Positions 40,046 through 54,541 of a stretch of DNA of 64,000 bases are shown here, one piece after another (the stretch's first letter is position 1; each line of letters starts with the position of its first letter). Where the stretch lies: contig CM068317.1 in the NCBI GenBank assembly GCA_034766995.1, forward strand, positions 38,789,249 through 38,853,248, read 5' to 3'. The translations under genes and the position numbers were made by a program. Origin of the DNA: Acanthacorydalis orientalis (lineage: Eukaryota; Arthropoda; Insecta; Megaloptera; Corydalidae). The notes below the pieces were generated by a model, which was not told the origin of the DNA, made no database searches, and was given only the letters and a program-made list of their open reading frames with translations.

Positions 40046-42618
40046 TAGTGTAAATTCATTATGACGGATTGCAAAAGATTACAAAGCGTGACAGAAATAC
40101 TGGAGTTTTTTTGCTGTAACATCTTATTCTAATTTCGAATATTCCAACTGCAGCGGATTAGTGCATTGAGTGCAACCGTGACTCCGGAAATGACAAGTCA
40201 AATTAAAAATATTTGAATTGTTGACAACGAATGTGATTTCTAATCACTTTTTCATATCGCTGTCAATATAATTTTTGTAAAATTTAATTAAATCGGATAA
40301 AGAGACGTATATAATTAAGAATCAATATAACTGTTTTCTAATTGTTACGCATGATAAACACGCTTTTTATTATGAACTGCAGATTCATAGATAATTAATT
40401 ATATACATTAATTACGAATATATATATTTTACAACATGCAAAATGTATTAATTACACATCCATACGTTTAATGAGTTTTGTAAGTATTGAGTATGGATTG
40501 GTAATGGGAGTTTATTGATTTTCATTTTCTTGTACTATTTTATAGCAATTTTCATATTAAATTTCTTCATATAGTGAAATTTACTGAAAGGTATCGATCT
40601 GAATACATTCAATATATATACTGGTGTTCAGGAAAATTAGAATAAAAATTTCATAATATTTGGCATGTTATAGTTAATTGATCCATATGTCAAGAGATTA
40701 AATATAATGATATTTTTACTCAAATGTTGAAAATGTTAATGTGAAAATATTTGAAATGCTGAATTAATGTATGAAAACATACAAAACTCAATAAAAATAT
40801 CACATATAAAATACATTCACATTTTTTTACATTTCGTAATTTAAAGTCAACTATTTCTCTATAAAATAAAATAGAAACGCTAAATGGCAAACAAATCCGA
40901 GCGATATCTTACATACATTTTTAAATTTAAATAGGCATATTTGATTGTTTTTTTTTATTGATATTAATTATTTTAGTTACGTTTAATTTTTTATCATATA
41001 ATGTAAATACTGTTTTAAGTAATTATAGACAATAAATGGTATACATGTTCCGTTGATTATTAATTTATGTATTCTGATTTGGGGATTTGATCTGACAGTA
41101 TGTTGTATTTTAATAAGGAAACGATTTCTTTAAATATCCATAGAAAAAAATATTTACACAAAGAGATAACATTTTCTACGAAAGAAACATTTTTATTACA
41201 TATTTTTTTGACAAAGAATCAAAAATATTAAATAAACAACAAAACTTGTTATTTGCAAGCACGAATACGTTTTTAATATTTTATTTATGATATTGTGTTT
41301 GTTGATTTCTCATTTTCATGCCCGAGTTTTTATAAATTTTTATTTAAAAATAAAGTACAAATGAGAAATCCGTTTATAAAGAAACCATTTCCTGTGGAGT
41401 TGTTTTCCACAGAAAATATATCTATTATTAATGTATTTATTGCCTAAGAACCTGAACGAATTGTTGTTTTAAAAGAATCTGATCTTTAATATTCGTTAAT
41501 TCCGGAAAAGTTTTTGTTTTCGATTCTTTTTTTACATTTTGTTTAAATTTTAACGAACACATTCAGTTTCATCATCAGAATTTTGTCCGATTTTCATTCA
41601 GATTTTCCATTGTAGTAAAATGTACAATACATATGACAACAGTCATATGTCAATCGTTATAACTGGGTTAAAGAAAATCCAGGTAGGTGTCAATAAGTGA
41701 ATGTTTCAAAGTAGTCATAAAATAGAAAATAAATGATTAAGTAATTATTTTTTAAATACGTCTTCATTCAATAAAAGCATCTGTTTTATTAAAGCACTAA
41801 AATTTATTATATGCACTATATTTATTTTATTTGAATTTCCACTCTATTTATTGATACTGTTTTTCTCGATGCCCTAGAATATAATCTCTGTTCGAATTCT
41901 ATGCGTATATATCATTAATTCGGCTTAGAGCTGTTTAAATATTATTGATTAGTAAACAAACCTGATTCGTAATATATGTGTTTGATGATTCGCGATGAGT
42001 TATCTCTTTAAATTATAATATTTACTTTATTATAAACAAACATATGACATAAAGATAAAAATAAATAAGTATAAAAGATCACTTTTGACATTTTGAGATG
42101 ATAATTTTATATAATTCTTGAAATTGTGTCAAGATTTACATTTTCTCAAGGTATTATTCTACCCTATCAGTAAGCTTTTGAACACCTAGTTTTTTTATAT
42201 TCACTATTTTATTTTCAGTTTTGTAGAATTTATATTTATTTTCGTTAGTAAGGTTTTTTTTCGGCTGCAAAGAAATGTTATAATATAAATTTATTTTGTC
42301 TCTATTTGTTAAATAAACTATAATACAGCTAGAAATAACTAAAATGATATAAATTAAATGCGCTATTCCGTGTAGTTTCATTAAAATTTTCTCAAGGTTA
42401 ATTTCGTTTCAATTTATTGTAACCACATATTCTAATTATTTTCTAAATAATAATTACGTATTTAAATAACAAAATTGTCAGTAAACTGATTAAATTCTGC
42501 ATAGAATGCATATAGTTTTATATTAAAAAAATGTAAAAATATTAATTAATATCGATATTACAGATCGAAACTATATAAAAACTAATAATTGTATCTTTAC
42601 ATAAAATCTGTGCACAAT

Positions 42619-42690
<72 letters not shown>

Positions 42691-43225
42691 TATTATTTTA
42701 AAGACTTATTTACTTTTTATTGTTTGTAAATATTTTCTTTATAAAAATTTTTTAATGATTTAAAAGTTTGAAACTGTATAATTTTTATTTTACTATTACT
42801 ATGATTGAACATTAATAAAATATTAAATAACGATTTATTACTATATAGTAAATAAGTTTAGATAAATTATAACTTTTTTGGTGGTTTTCTGGTATTTTAT
42901 TTGAAAATAATAGACGGAAATAATACATTTTCACTTACTTTTTTAAAAGAAAGTTCGTTTCTGAATTGATATTTATGTTTAACTGAGAAATATTATCAAG
43001 TTTGTATAAGAACTTTACAACGGAAAAGATTATTGCGATTTATGGACTAAATAATACTTTACATGTTTTACTAACACAGAAATAGCATATACAACAGAAT
43101 TCGTGTCGCTTAGTTACACCGTTGTAAACAAAAGTGTGGCAAGGGAACTAGATTTTTCCTATTTTTTTACAGCAAAATTTGATAGTTATAATCAATAAAA
43201 CATTTTATTTTTTAATCATTTTTTT

Positions 43226-43264
<39 letters not shown>

Positions 43265-43742
43265 TTTCTATTTCTGGTCTTTAAATCCGTATCAGTATTG
43301 TGACAATATACTTTCTATTTAAATATCAAGGCTATTAATATTTTTTTCAGAAGTTAACGTCAGTAAAAAATTAATTACCGTAGTAACATAATTGTTGACA
43401 AAAACATTCGATCATCGATGAAAACCAATCATTTATTGCTTTAACGCATCATTGGTCATCAATAAATTTAGGTACACAAATCTTCAAAAGTATACAATGT
43501 AATTTTTAGAGCGAAGATATTCCTTGTTTTTGGGTTTTTTAGAATTTTAAAAAGAACTACAAAATTTATACAGAAATATTGTACTGAATTCATGTGAAAA
43601 GTTATCTCTTTATAAATATTTTGACGAGAGTAAACTTAATTAAGATTTACATTACAGAAAAAAGTTATAAGTATATTTGATTTACTACATTTTTTAAATT
43701 CAAATATTGTCATTTAAAACTGGGAAATATATATAATCGTAG

Positions 43743-43817
<75 letters not shown>

Positions 43818-44056
43818 TTTGAAAAAAATTCATATATTATCGATTTTCAAACAAATATGAATTAAAATTCATTTCTTCATAAATAATTAATAAAATATTA
43901 ATGATTCGTGATCTCTGTGGAATATTTTGTAATATCACGAATTGATATCACGCAAGCGAAAAAAATGAAAACTTTTTATCGAATCGATTTAACTCAATTA
44001 CATAACTTAAAAAATATAATATGTATACCAATAATAGCAATATGTTTACCACATAC

Positions 44057-44430
44057 CTGTATATGATCAAAATAAACCTTATCAATAATTTAATAAAAAT
44101 AGTCGACAATGCACTTTACATTCACAGCACAATGTTGTAACAATTACGAAATATTTATAACAACAATCAGTTTTGTAACATCTCCAACAATGATCAAAAA
44201 ATAGAATATATGAGCAATTTAGATTGATTTAATTTAATAGGAATTTATTGTCAGTTCATATTGATTTAATTCTTTTTAATAATTATAAATTCAATATTGA
44301 CAGTGAACGATTTCGACATAGAAAATTTAGATTGTCGCGTGGCTTTCATATCAGACTGACTTATAGATTACTTGAAGCAGAACGTGCTGTGTGGACTAGC
44401 ACAGCACGTAAAGTGTGATTGTTTACTTGC
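44057..44430 (-). other. Candidate untranslated first exon or promoter of the GRIP gene
   Basis: A strong minus-strand donor (CATATACAG|gtatgtgg) lies at 44057/44056. A GC-richer block with a 10-bp perfect stem (ACGTGCTGTG with its complement, 8-nt loop, about 44373-44410) follows to the right. Joining this exon to the acceptor before 35816 would give a non-coding leader. The link to the GRIP gene is inferred. Confidence 0.35.
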
Positions 44431-44738
44431 TTTTTGTTTCTTTTTTATTAGCGTGTTGAGTATCATCCTGTTTCTCTCTTTTGTTAGACGTCACTGTTTG
44501 GATTATACAGGTTATCAATGAGTATGACTTGCATAGTTAAATTTTTTAGGTAGTCTATTGTTCCGCCTAGACGTATAAATGGCTGCGGCAGATTACAATT
44601 TTATGCATGCAGGATTATTATTTTATTCATATACCGGAATATTTTATAAATTTAAAAATAAACAAAACAGAAATATGTTTATGTATTTTGTTTACATAAA
44701 CAATGACGCATAGAGAATCCATATATCGAAAAATAACT

Positions 44739-44780
<42 letters not shown>

Positions 44781-44845
44781 AATTGATCGTTTACGAATAG
44801 TATTACGAATATGCATTTTTATTACTGTAAAAGAGAAAAATAGTA

Positions 44846-44888
<43 letters not shown>

Positions 44889-46417
44889 TCTATTAATATT
44901 TTACTTGTAGATGTTTTCTGCAGTTTGCATTTATTTAAAAAATATTTTACTAAAATTAAATTGTTCTTACGGTTATTAATCCAAATGCTTGCTTTATTGT
45001 TTTTTAAATTTTAGTTTCTTGTATGAATATTTGTACATTGGTTCTGTTTCATTTCACACATAATATCGGGCGTTAATTACACTACCTGTCGAAGCACCCT
45101 AAAACACCAATAACCAACCAATCAGGCATAAAAAATAATTTGTAAAATTAAATTCAACAAAACATTTGAATACAGAAGCAATTTATTATAATTTTTATTA
45201 AATGTAAGTTTTGAGTTGCTTTTATAGAATTCATTTTTATTTTTTTACCAGAATTTGATTTTTTAAATTATATTTTAAACGATCTATATTTTAAAATTAA
45301 TAAAATAATGTTTATAATTTCATTAAATTCGTTAAAGTTTTTTTATTAAAAAAATTGAAATTAAGGGCTGAATTGAGTATATTATTTTATTATTGGATAA
45401 GTATTTATGTCCGGAAATATTAAAATTTGTTTTCGTCTATAATTAATAAGTAAGTACTAAAATAGTTTTAACTATCAAATAGATGTTTTTACAACTGAAC
45501 AGTAAATATACGTAATACATTTTTATGTCTTCTAATAGTATTTTTGATTCGTTTTTTTTAAAAAACTCACCAATAGCAGCGTGTTATTTATTCTTATGCA
45601 TGTATGTGACTCATGAAAACAGAAAAATTGTTTTAAATATTTTATAAATAAATGAATCTTTATTTTTGTTTTAATTTTCCTTTATATTTTGCATGATGTA
45701 TTTTTTATTGGATTATTTTAAGTTATTCAAGATTTGTTTCTTTCTTCACAAGTTCTTAACATAATTATTAGGGATCAAGTTTCTGAAAAGCAATGTATCT
45801 AACAGACAAGTAAAATAATAAATGTAAATTAAAATTAATATCAATATATACATAAATATTATATATAAAAGAAAATAAAACTGAGTACAACTTAGGACAA
45901 ATTAAAAATAATTTACTGTAAAAAAAAACAGAATTCGATATTCATTTTAAAAAAAAGTAAACAATGTAGGTTCACATACATTAAGGTGAAATATAGATAT
46001 TTTTTTTATATGCGCATTTAATTTGAAAATTTTAATTACAAAATGTTGTTCAATACAAATTATATGCGAACAGTACACTGGAATGTTTTCCATAAAAATA
46101 CAGTTTTAATAAAAATAAATACACATTGGACAGAACATTATCACAGAGTAATTATTATTACAATTATATTCATAACAAGTACACATGTTCTTTTTAGAAT
46201 AGAAGAGAATGCGAACACTCAAATACTTTAGCAATTATTTAAAAGTCAATATAAAATAAATCGATATCCAAAATACAATATTTTAATATAGCAAAAGTTT
46301 TCATAATACTTTTCTTATTGGCTGAACACAATTGCTCTGTATTAAAAAGGTCTTTAAAGTCCAAATTACACATACTGATTTACGAAATACTATTTAGAAA
46401 TATTTTCCAAGCAATTG

Positions 46418-46478
<61 letters not shown>

Positions 46479-48286
46479 GACATATACACTTTAGTCAATA
46501 ATAATGTAATATATTTAAAATTCTTATTTATTCGAAATATATTATTAATACTTTAATTTTTCAGAAATATTGAACACATTTCTTCTTTATCAATTATTTT
46601 TTTTAAAAAATCAAACTTATAGATAAAATCACAAAATCATACATGAATCCATACAACACTTATTGACAATTTTTAATTTTATTATATAAAAAAGCATGCA
46701 TATTATTAATAGTTACTGTTTATATAGGCACAAAAAGAAACAAGGACGTTTTCACTGACAATTTATTTTATCCTGAGTTTTCTTTTTAGAATTTGTTTGT
46801 ATAAATGTTTTAAGTCGTAAAAGTTATTAAAAAGTGATTGTACTTTCTTTTACAATGTCTGATAACAATATTTACCTGACAGAATACAAATTGCTAGGTA
46901 GAACAAGTGTAAGAAAAGTACAATGGCAGTCATTCATTTTTGTTTAGGACTTGATGTTGAAAATGCAGTATTGTTTTTATTTTTTACAATTTTTCCTAGT
47001 CGTTTAAATTTTTTACTTTATAAGAAATAAAATACACAGACGGATTAATTTTAAGTAATACTGGATAGTCAAAAAAATTCAATATCATATAAAAAAATGA
47101 ATCTATTTAAAATATCGAAAAAATGATAAAATCGATCTTTTTGGCAGTTTTTTCATGATATTATTAATAGAAATATAATATTTATGTATTTTTTTTTTAT
47201 AATCTATCAATTTTGTAGTGGAAACTGTTTAATATTTTGAATAAGAATAAATGAATAAGAATATATTTTCTGTCTAATACCAATCTTATTAAAAGACGTC
47301 CAGACCGAAAAATTGAATTTATAAAAATTGAATAAAATTATTTCAGTTCAGTTTGTTGTTAAATTAAACTCACTTATAATACAAATATTATTAAAGACAA
47401 TATATTTTAAAAATTGTTTAATAAAACCTTAGATTAAGATTATTATCAGTAATATCTTTTATAAATGAAATAAAGTATTTAAAGAATTCCCTGACTCTAA
47501 TGTATTATTTGAAATAAAGTGAAATTGATTAATAAAGATTATTTTTTTTTGTATAAAATTGATATAATTTGTATTTAGTTTTAAGAATTATATATCAATA
47601 TAGAGATATAAGTTGAAAATTAGTACAGCATCATTAATTGATAGTAGAAATTAATAAATTATCAAAAATTAAAAATTTTATATTATAAATGTGCGTTCGA
47701 TAATTAGAACAATATTTATTATACCTTTTTTTTAAAAAATGTACTGAAAAACTTTTAATATTTTGTATTGGCTTATTTTTAATATAAATGTACTTTTTTT
47801 GAATATTAATGGAGACAAATATTTTCATTTTGTTCTGAACGAGATTTCATTATAATAATTTCCACATGTAACTGGTTTTTATTGTTATAAAAAGAAAGTT
47901 TTTATTATATGGTTCATTTTTTATAGCTTCATTTGTATAACTTATATCTAATAAGCTTTATGTATTTGAAGATTTATGTAATAAGAAAAGAATTAAATAT
48001 CTTAATTCAATTATTTTTCTTAAATAAATATTTGTTTTCATAAGTTAATAAATTATTGGTTGTATTTACTTGAATAAATAGTTTTAGTACTAATATATTT
48101 TCTTACAATTATTTTTTCATGTAAATTCTACTTGACGTGTTTGAAATGTTTATTTCAAGATAAATGTTTCTAAAATTCAGTCAAAAGTGTTCAAAATGTG
48201 CCATATAAACGTACCCGTCAGTATATATATATATAAAAAAATCTGACTAATTAACCTATAGATTAATCATTAATTTTTAAATGTAT

Positions 48287-49093
48287 TTATGTAGATCCTA
48301 AAATTTCAAGTGCCCATTTAGCTGTATCCAATGGAGGTCCTTCTCCTCCTAATTCAGTCGGTAAAACATCGATAGGAACGTGCTCGTGCAACGTTGCTAG
48401 ATTATTCCCATGCAGATATAACCGTTTTCTCGACTTCTCATTTAAAATCGGTTTAATAATAGTCATAGCAGTTTCGACGTACCAAGGCTGATCGACAAAA
48501 TGACACCCTTTGATTCTAACAGGAAAATTGTTTTGTAATCCTTCAATCATAGTTAACATCAATTTAATATTCAACTTTGATGATTGTGGAAACGTCAATC
48601 CACTCCAGTCGACTATCAGAACAAATCCGCACATTTGATTGACACTATCTCGTGTTAATTTATCGAGGGAGTACAAGATTGCCCTGTGTATTTCCAAAAT
48701 TGAATAGGCGCTCGTATCCCAATTCGCCGAGAACATGACGAGCACACAACGTCCTTTTCTATCTCGTTCTTTTAACACAATTGGGAATCCATCTCGAAGT
48801 GCTTGTTTCGTATACGATGTGATTTCGAATAGTTGTTTATGCTTTTCTCGAAATTTATGATAATTCTGTATAAGTTTCAATGTTTCAGGAATATCATATT
48901 TGCGACAGCATAGAAACCTGGTGACATTTTTTTCATCCGTTGAAAATCCTTTCAAGTCTTCACTGTCATGTAACTGATTCTGAATTATTTGAACGGCACA
49001 AGAACGATTCTTCAAAGGTTCCTTATGCGATATATCGTGTGTTAAGTTTGTTCTACACCTTGAATCCCATTCGTATTCGCTGTACTCAGCCAT
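48287..49093 (-). CDS. CRAL-TRIO domain lipid-transfer protein, clavesin/TTPA-like, 268 aa, intronless
   Basis: One uninterrupted frame of 268 residues. Residues about 33-90 form the helical CRAL-TRIO N-terminal segment (FSTDEKNVTRFLCCRKYD is typical). The lipid-binding Sec14-like fold covers about 95-250, with FVLIVDWSGLTF and FPVRIKGCHFVDQPWY as family landmarks and a C-terminal PTELGGEGPPLD. Members carry hydrophobic ligands such as retinoids, tocopherols or phosphoinositides in a closed pocket; the ligand here cannot be read from the sequence. The length fits insect members, and no signal peptide is seen, so it should be cytosolic. Most relatives have introns, so the intronless frame may reflect a retrocopy or intron loss. 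It lies on the same strand upstream of the GRIP coding exons and may be nested in that gene's 5' intron. The start is the first in-frame ATG, after stop-rich DNA. Confidence 0.92.
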   Translation of the reverse strand: MAEYSEYEWDSRCRTNLTHDISHKEPLKNRSCAVQIIQNQLHDSEDLKGFSTDEKNVTRFLCCRKYDIPETLKLIQNYHKFREKHKQLFEITSYTKQALRDGFPIVLKERDRKGRCVLVMFSANWDTSAYSILEIHRAILYSLDKLTRDSVNQMCGFVLIVDWSGLTFPQSSKLNIKLMLTMIEGLQNNFPVRIKGCHFVDQPWYVETAMTIIKPILNEKSRKRLYLHGNNLATLHEHVPIDVLPTELGGEGPPLDTAKWALEILGST

Positions 49094-50159
49094 TTTATTG
49101 TTTACTAATAATGTGAACTTTGATTTATTTTTAAACGTCGGTGTTTATATATTCTGTTCACGTTTGTTATTGCATTATTTACTGTTTGATTGTTTCAGTG
49201 TCAAGGAGTGGGAAGACACTTATCCTATTGTAGTTATTCATCTGAAACATACACATTTTAATCATTAATACATTGTGATATTAAACTACTTATAATTTTA
49301 TCGGCTAGGTATCAATACTTATTAAAAATATAGAAAATAAATATTTTTTCTATTTTTCGATACATCTCTAACTTTTATTAAACATTTTTAGAGCAGAATA
49401 GAATTCGCAGATCATGAAATAAATAAACATTCGTTCTATTTCCAAATGATGATGTATTTAATAATCATTTTTAAAATATTTTTCAATAAATATATGAACA
49501 ATTTAATTATGTGAACATATTAAAACATTTTTATACACTTTTAGAATTTTAAAAATTAGTTAATTATTTTGAGAAATATTGTTGAATGTTAAAGAATTCG
49601 AAGACTAATAAAAATACTAAAATACTATTTTTTGATAAATTAATCAGATTTCATTTAAAAATCAATATTAATTTTCATATATAGTTTTATGAAAACACAT
49701 ATGGATGTACGTTGACAGATATGATATGAATATTTTTTAATTTGCTATAATTTTTTACCATTTTATTTATTATATGAAGAATAAAGCACTGACTAAATAT
49801 AAAACATGTGATTTAAGAAAATACGTATTTTTTATAAGTACATCAATTAAGTATTCAACTTGGAATCTTACTGAAAGTCTATCTGAGAGATGACTGAGAA
49901 AAAAAGTAATTGTTTTGTTCAATATTTTTTTGTGTACGTACATGTCACAAGTTGTGCTAACGAGTTCGGAAAAATAACAATAATTAACTTCAAATAAGTA
50001 CTATTATGATATTTATCATAATTTTCAAGATAAATCTTATGTGTTAATTAGAAATAGCAGAAGTAATATTCGATCTGTAGTTTTGTTAGAAATATTTATA
50101 TAAGACGTATTACAAAAATTATAAATCTTAAAAAATACATTAATACTCATATTTATTTA

Positions 50160-50203
<44 letters not shown>

Positions 50204-51169
50204 TGTGTGTGTGTGTGTGTGTATACGTGTACATATAGTAGTTTCGTTTAATGTTATTCTAATAACCCGTTGTATAATATTGAACAAAAATTGAATAAAA
50301 AGACCAAGTTGAAATAAATCTTCAAAGTTATCTGCATTGCTTTCGGAGAGAAATGTTTTCAATTTAAAAAAAATATTTGCTATCTATACTGAACAGTTCT
50401 GAAAGTTCAAAACATATAGAGTAAACCAATAAATAAATCAGTAAAACTTGGGAAAGTTAAACTAGAGATGAACATAAAAAAAGTTAAAAAGAAATTATCT
50501 GTATTTCAACTTGATATTTATTTTCTGTGGATTATTATTTCGTACTTTATTTTATTTTATAAACGTACGTAATAAAAGTTTAATTATAAAACTTTATACT
50601 CTTAAATATAATTTGAAATGAATGTAGGTTTATTATACAAAAACTGAATTTCATTTTGAATTTGATTTTAACGAGTTTTATATTTAGAGAATTAAATTGC
50701 TGTTTTAAATGAAAAAATGGAATTATGATAGATTATGTTGAAATGCCATTCAGACAGGTAGATAATTCTTTTTTTCTAAGATTAAAATTAATAAAAATGG
50801 CGTATTTTAATGTAATTACAAACCTATTTTAGTGCAATAATGTGTCTTCAACAATTATTATTTATGTTAAATTTATCAAAAATGGCATTAGGTGATGTAT
50901 TTTATCTTAAAAATTAACAGTTGGAGATATTTTTTTATCATTAATTAATTGTTAATCACAGTAAACTCTCATTGTTGTATTCCAAAATGGTATGTTTATA
51001 TATATATATATAAATTTTCCGTAAAATTTTAAAAAATGGACAAAATATTGTAGAAAAAATTGAACAAAAAACGTGTATAGATTTTGTATTAAATTATTAT
51101 TAACGATAAAAGCCGAATTTACACGAAAAATTATGATATTGATATCATAACAACTGTATGAATTATTTT

Positions 51170-51293
51170 GCACGAATTTTTTAAAGTGGTTTGATCCTAT
51201 CACAATAGATGTTTGCTGGCTGTCATAGGCATGGCGCATGGGATCCCGATAACAACCAGGATATTGAGACAATCTACTACCTTATAAAAATGT
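51170..51293. other. Unexplained GC-richer island with overlapping open frames
   Basis: About 120 bp of ordinary-composition DNA in very AT-rich surroundings. On the minus strand two frames are open; one reads LSQYPGCYRDPMRHAYDSQQ. I do not recognise a family. A transposon fragment, a decayed exon or a structured RNA are all possible. Confidence 0.25.
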
Positions 51294-54200
51294 TGATCGT
51301 CACTCTTTCGTGAAAAAATCTCGGAAAAATTTCAAAAAACCCAGATATCAATCGTTAAAAATAAATTAAATACCTCCTTAAACAAAAAATCTTTAATCCT
51401 TAAACGAAAAAAATAAGATGTTGAAAACACCATATTTTTTACTCCATCTCCATAATATTTGTTTAAAGAGTCTAATTATACTTTTTAGCACCGATTTATA
51501 TTTATTGTTAAAATTTAAAAGGTTTGCTTAAAATGACCGATCTGAAAGTTTTTTTTTCATTTTTCTTTAAATATTGCCTATTTTCATTTTTTATCAGAAG
51601 AAAAACTTTTTAACTGATTATTTTTGATTACAAATTAATAGTTTGTATGACAAATGTTCGATATTTCCAAAAACTACAACTATTTTGCCAAATATCCTAT
51701 ATTTTATAATTAAATATAATGTTTTTAATTTTAATTTTCTGCTAAATTATCAAATTAAATTTTATCTGTGTTATTTTCTAAATTAATACACAATTTTAAA
51801 TAAAAATGTAAATCTTTTTCCTCCTCCTTTAAAATATTTTTTGACTAAGTAAATAATTCGCATGTTGAAATTGTACACAATTGAACAAATTAATATCTTC
51901 TTTATCTTTAATCATTTTTTTTTAGTATTATGTTAACGTTTTAATTACAGAGTAATTTTCGATTATTCTGATACATATTAATATTATAAAGATTTTAAAC
52001 TAAAATGAATTTCATGGAATAATATGGCAAACTAAAATTGTAGAAACATTATGTATGTTGCTAATTTTTTTATACTCATTTTGTTATGAATCAGCAATTT
52101 CTTATTTTAATTTTTTTATGTAGTGTAAATTATTTTAAATCGAAAAATTATACTTGAATTTAACAAAAATAGGCATTTAAAAATATTTTTCAGAATTATA
52201 AACTGATTTAAATTTTAAATCATTAAACAAACTAAAAATTATCTTAAATAAAAGATAAGCAGTATTAAATTCTGTTGAAAATGAACAATAAGCCAAATTT
52301 TAAATACAATTTGGTGTAATAACCAAAACCAACCTATATTTGAGAACGTGTTTAAATAAATGATACATTTATTTAAATACAACACTTCCTGCAAGGTTAG
52401 ACAATTAACGGTTACCGCCTATACGAAAGTAGTTTGTTAAGTAAAATTATATAGCACATTTTTATTGAATAAAAAACTATAATTCATAATCAAAATATCA
52501 CTTCCCATTTTCTATCTCTTTTTCATAAATAAAAAAGTGCTGAATGTTAAGTACAAGTAGTGTTTTATAATATATATATATATTTTAATATTTTTAAAAT
52601 TGAATAATTGTAAACACACACACCCTCCTGCCTGTGTTATAATAAGCAAAACATGCACTATAAATATATCTATACTATTTCCCTGTAATCAATATTTACC
52701 ACTTTCGAATATTTGTTTTTGTCAGAGATACTTGAAATATTATATCTCTGTTTTACACGGCTTCCATCGACATCAGTTCATGAAAACATTATGAAATTTA
52801 ATATTACATGTCGTCATTTATGTACACCTGCCTTTTTATATTTTTATTTATATTTATTTATATGTTGTTTAAACAAATGATACAATAATAAACATTTTAC
52901 ATATGCACTTTTGAAATATTGAATGCAAACTGTAGGAATTATATTTTATGTTGTTTTATTTATGTATATGTTTCACGAATAAACACTTTTTTTTAAATTA
53001 GTATGAAGTACAGTGGAATTATAACTAATTAAATCATAATGCAAGTAGATTAAACAAATTTTTTATCCTACTTAAATAAATAAATCTATTTATAGAATCC
53101 TATTACTAATTACTAAGTGAAATTATGGATATGTGCAAAATATTAACTGGTTACAAGTAATTTAAGTTTGTATATCGATTATCATAGTTTTTAAAATGTA
53201 AATAGAAAAATAATGAATAAATGTGGAGGGTTCGAACAAAAAAATCTTCAATAACATAAATTTTAAAAAATAACGTAAAACACTTCTAGCTCAGTAGAGC
53301 AAAAACTTTTCTTTGTTTTATTTGACGCATAATTACGGAAAAAATCCTTGAATAAATGACTAAAATAATAACTTTGTTTAAAAAACCAATGGAATTAGAT
53401 AATGTTATGTATTTCCTCTTTTTCCAATTTAAATTTTATTTATTATGTATATATATATATATGGTATTATGTTATTAAATATAAACATTTTTTTATACTT
53501 ATTATAATTACAATTTAAATCTTTGTTAAAAGTATTATATTGCAACTAAAAGTAATATTAATAATTTTGGTATCTTTTTCATTTTTTGACTTTACAAGAG
53601 TATATGTAATTTAGTATAGTTAAAAAATAAATATATAATTTACATTATTATTTTGGTATATTTGCAAGAGATAATTTTACTTTAATTGATTACTTTCACT
53701 TCATTATCTTAATTGTTGATCGTAAAAATTACACATTTTGTTAGGACAACAATTAAATACTAGTATATAGCCAATCAAAATTGATGGGAAAATGGAAACA
53801 AACATAGAAAGAAAAAACTGTTCATTGGCCTGTATATTCAAAAAACTGTATAATATTACTGGCTACGCTGCGGACAAAATGACGAGAAATGTGGGTGTCT
53901 ATTATTAAGAAAATTCTAGTTGCAGATTATGAATGCCACATAATTTGTAATATTAATTATGTTTAATATTTATTCGCCATTTACACATTTATTAATTTTT
54001 ATTGTTTGCATTGCAAGAGATCATTTAATGTGAAAATTTATTTCATGTTTTTCATGTAAAATTGAATAACAATAAAAATAGAAATTAAATAATTAAAAGT
54101 ATATTTATTACTTACTGTGAAAGTTAAGAAAGAAAACTGGAGTTTTCATTTGGTAGAAAATAAATATAGCATACACATGTACAGAGCGAAATTATTTAAA

Positions 54201-54509
54201 AAGTGCTAATGTACTATTATACAATATTATTTCTTAATCACTTTCGTGTAGTCATTGTAATCGTAAATTATCTATATAATAATTATAAAATAATAAACTT
54301 TTAATTATGCTTTCCCTTGCATAATTTAATACACCATTAAATTTGAAATACTGAATTACTTTCAAGTAAAATATTTTAAATTACTGTCAATGCTGTTCAA
54401 TACTTTATTTTGCAGTTTGTTGTGCGATAGATTATTATTTAACATTGATAAGAAATACAAGTATTTATTTAAGTAATTGAAAATAAACAGTGACATGTAT
54501 GTATGTATG

Positions 54510-54541
<32 letters not shown>

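Larger units (their letters stand above)
35816..48286. other. Long AT-rich non-coding stretch upstream of the GRIP coding start
   Basis: Likely intron and 5' region of the GRIP gene. It contains (TA)n tracts (for example 36593-36657, 37522-37596, 39991-40040, 42620-42686, 43747-43812 and 46422-46464), a mariner relic and candidate untranslated exons near 39.6 and 44.1 kb. No coding exon is supported. The 75-codon frame at 42154-42381 lacks splice sites and family resemblance. Confidence 0.5.

Noticed and set aside
41629..41650. Inverted repeat ACATATGAC / GTCATATGT with a 4-nt loop
   Set aside because: A 9-bp stem is expected by chance in 64 kb of AT-rich sequence, and nothing nearby gives it a role.
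42154..42381. 75-codon minus-strand frame with a hydrophobic N-terminus
   Set aside because: AT-driven composition, no splice context and no recognisable family. Length is within chance expectation for this DNA.
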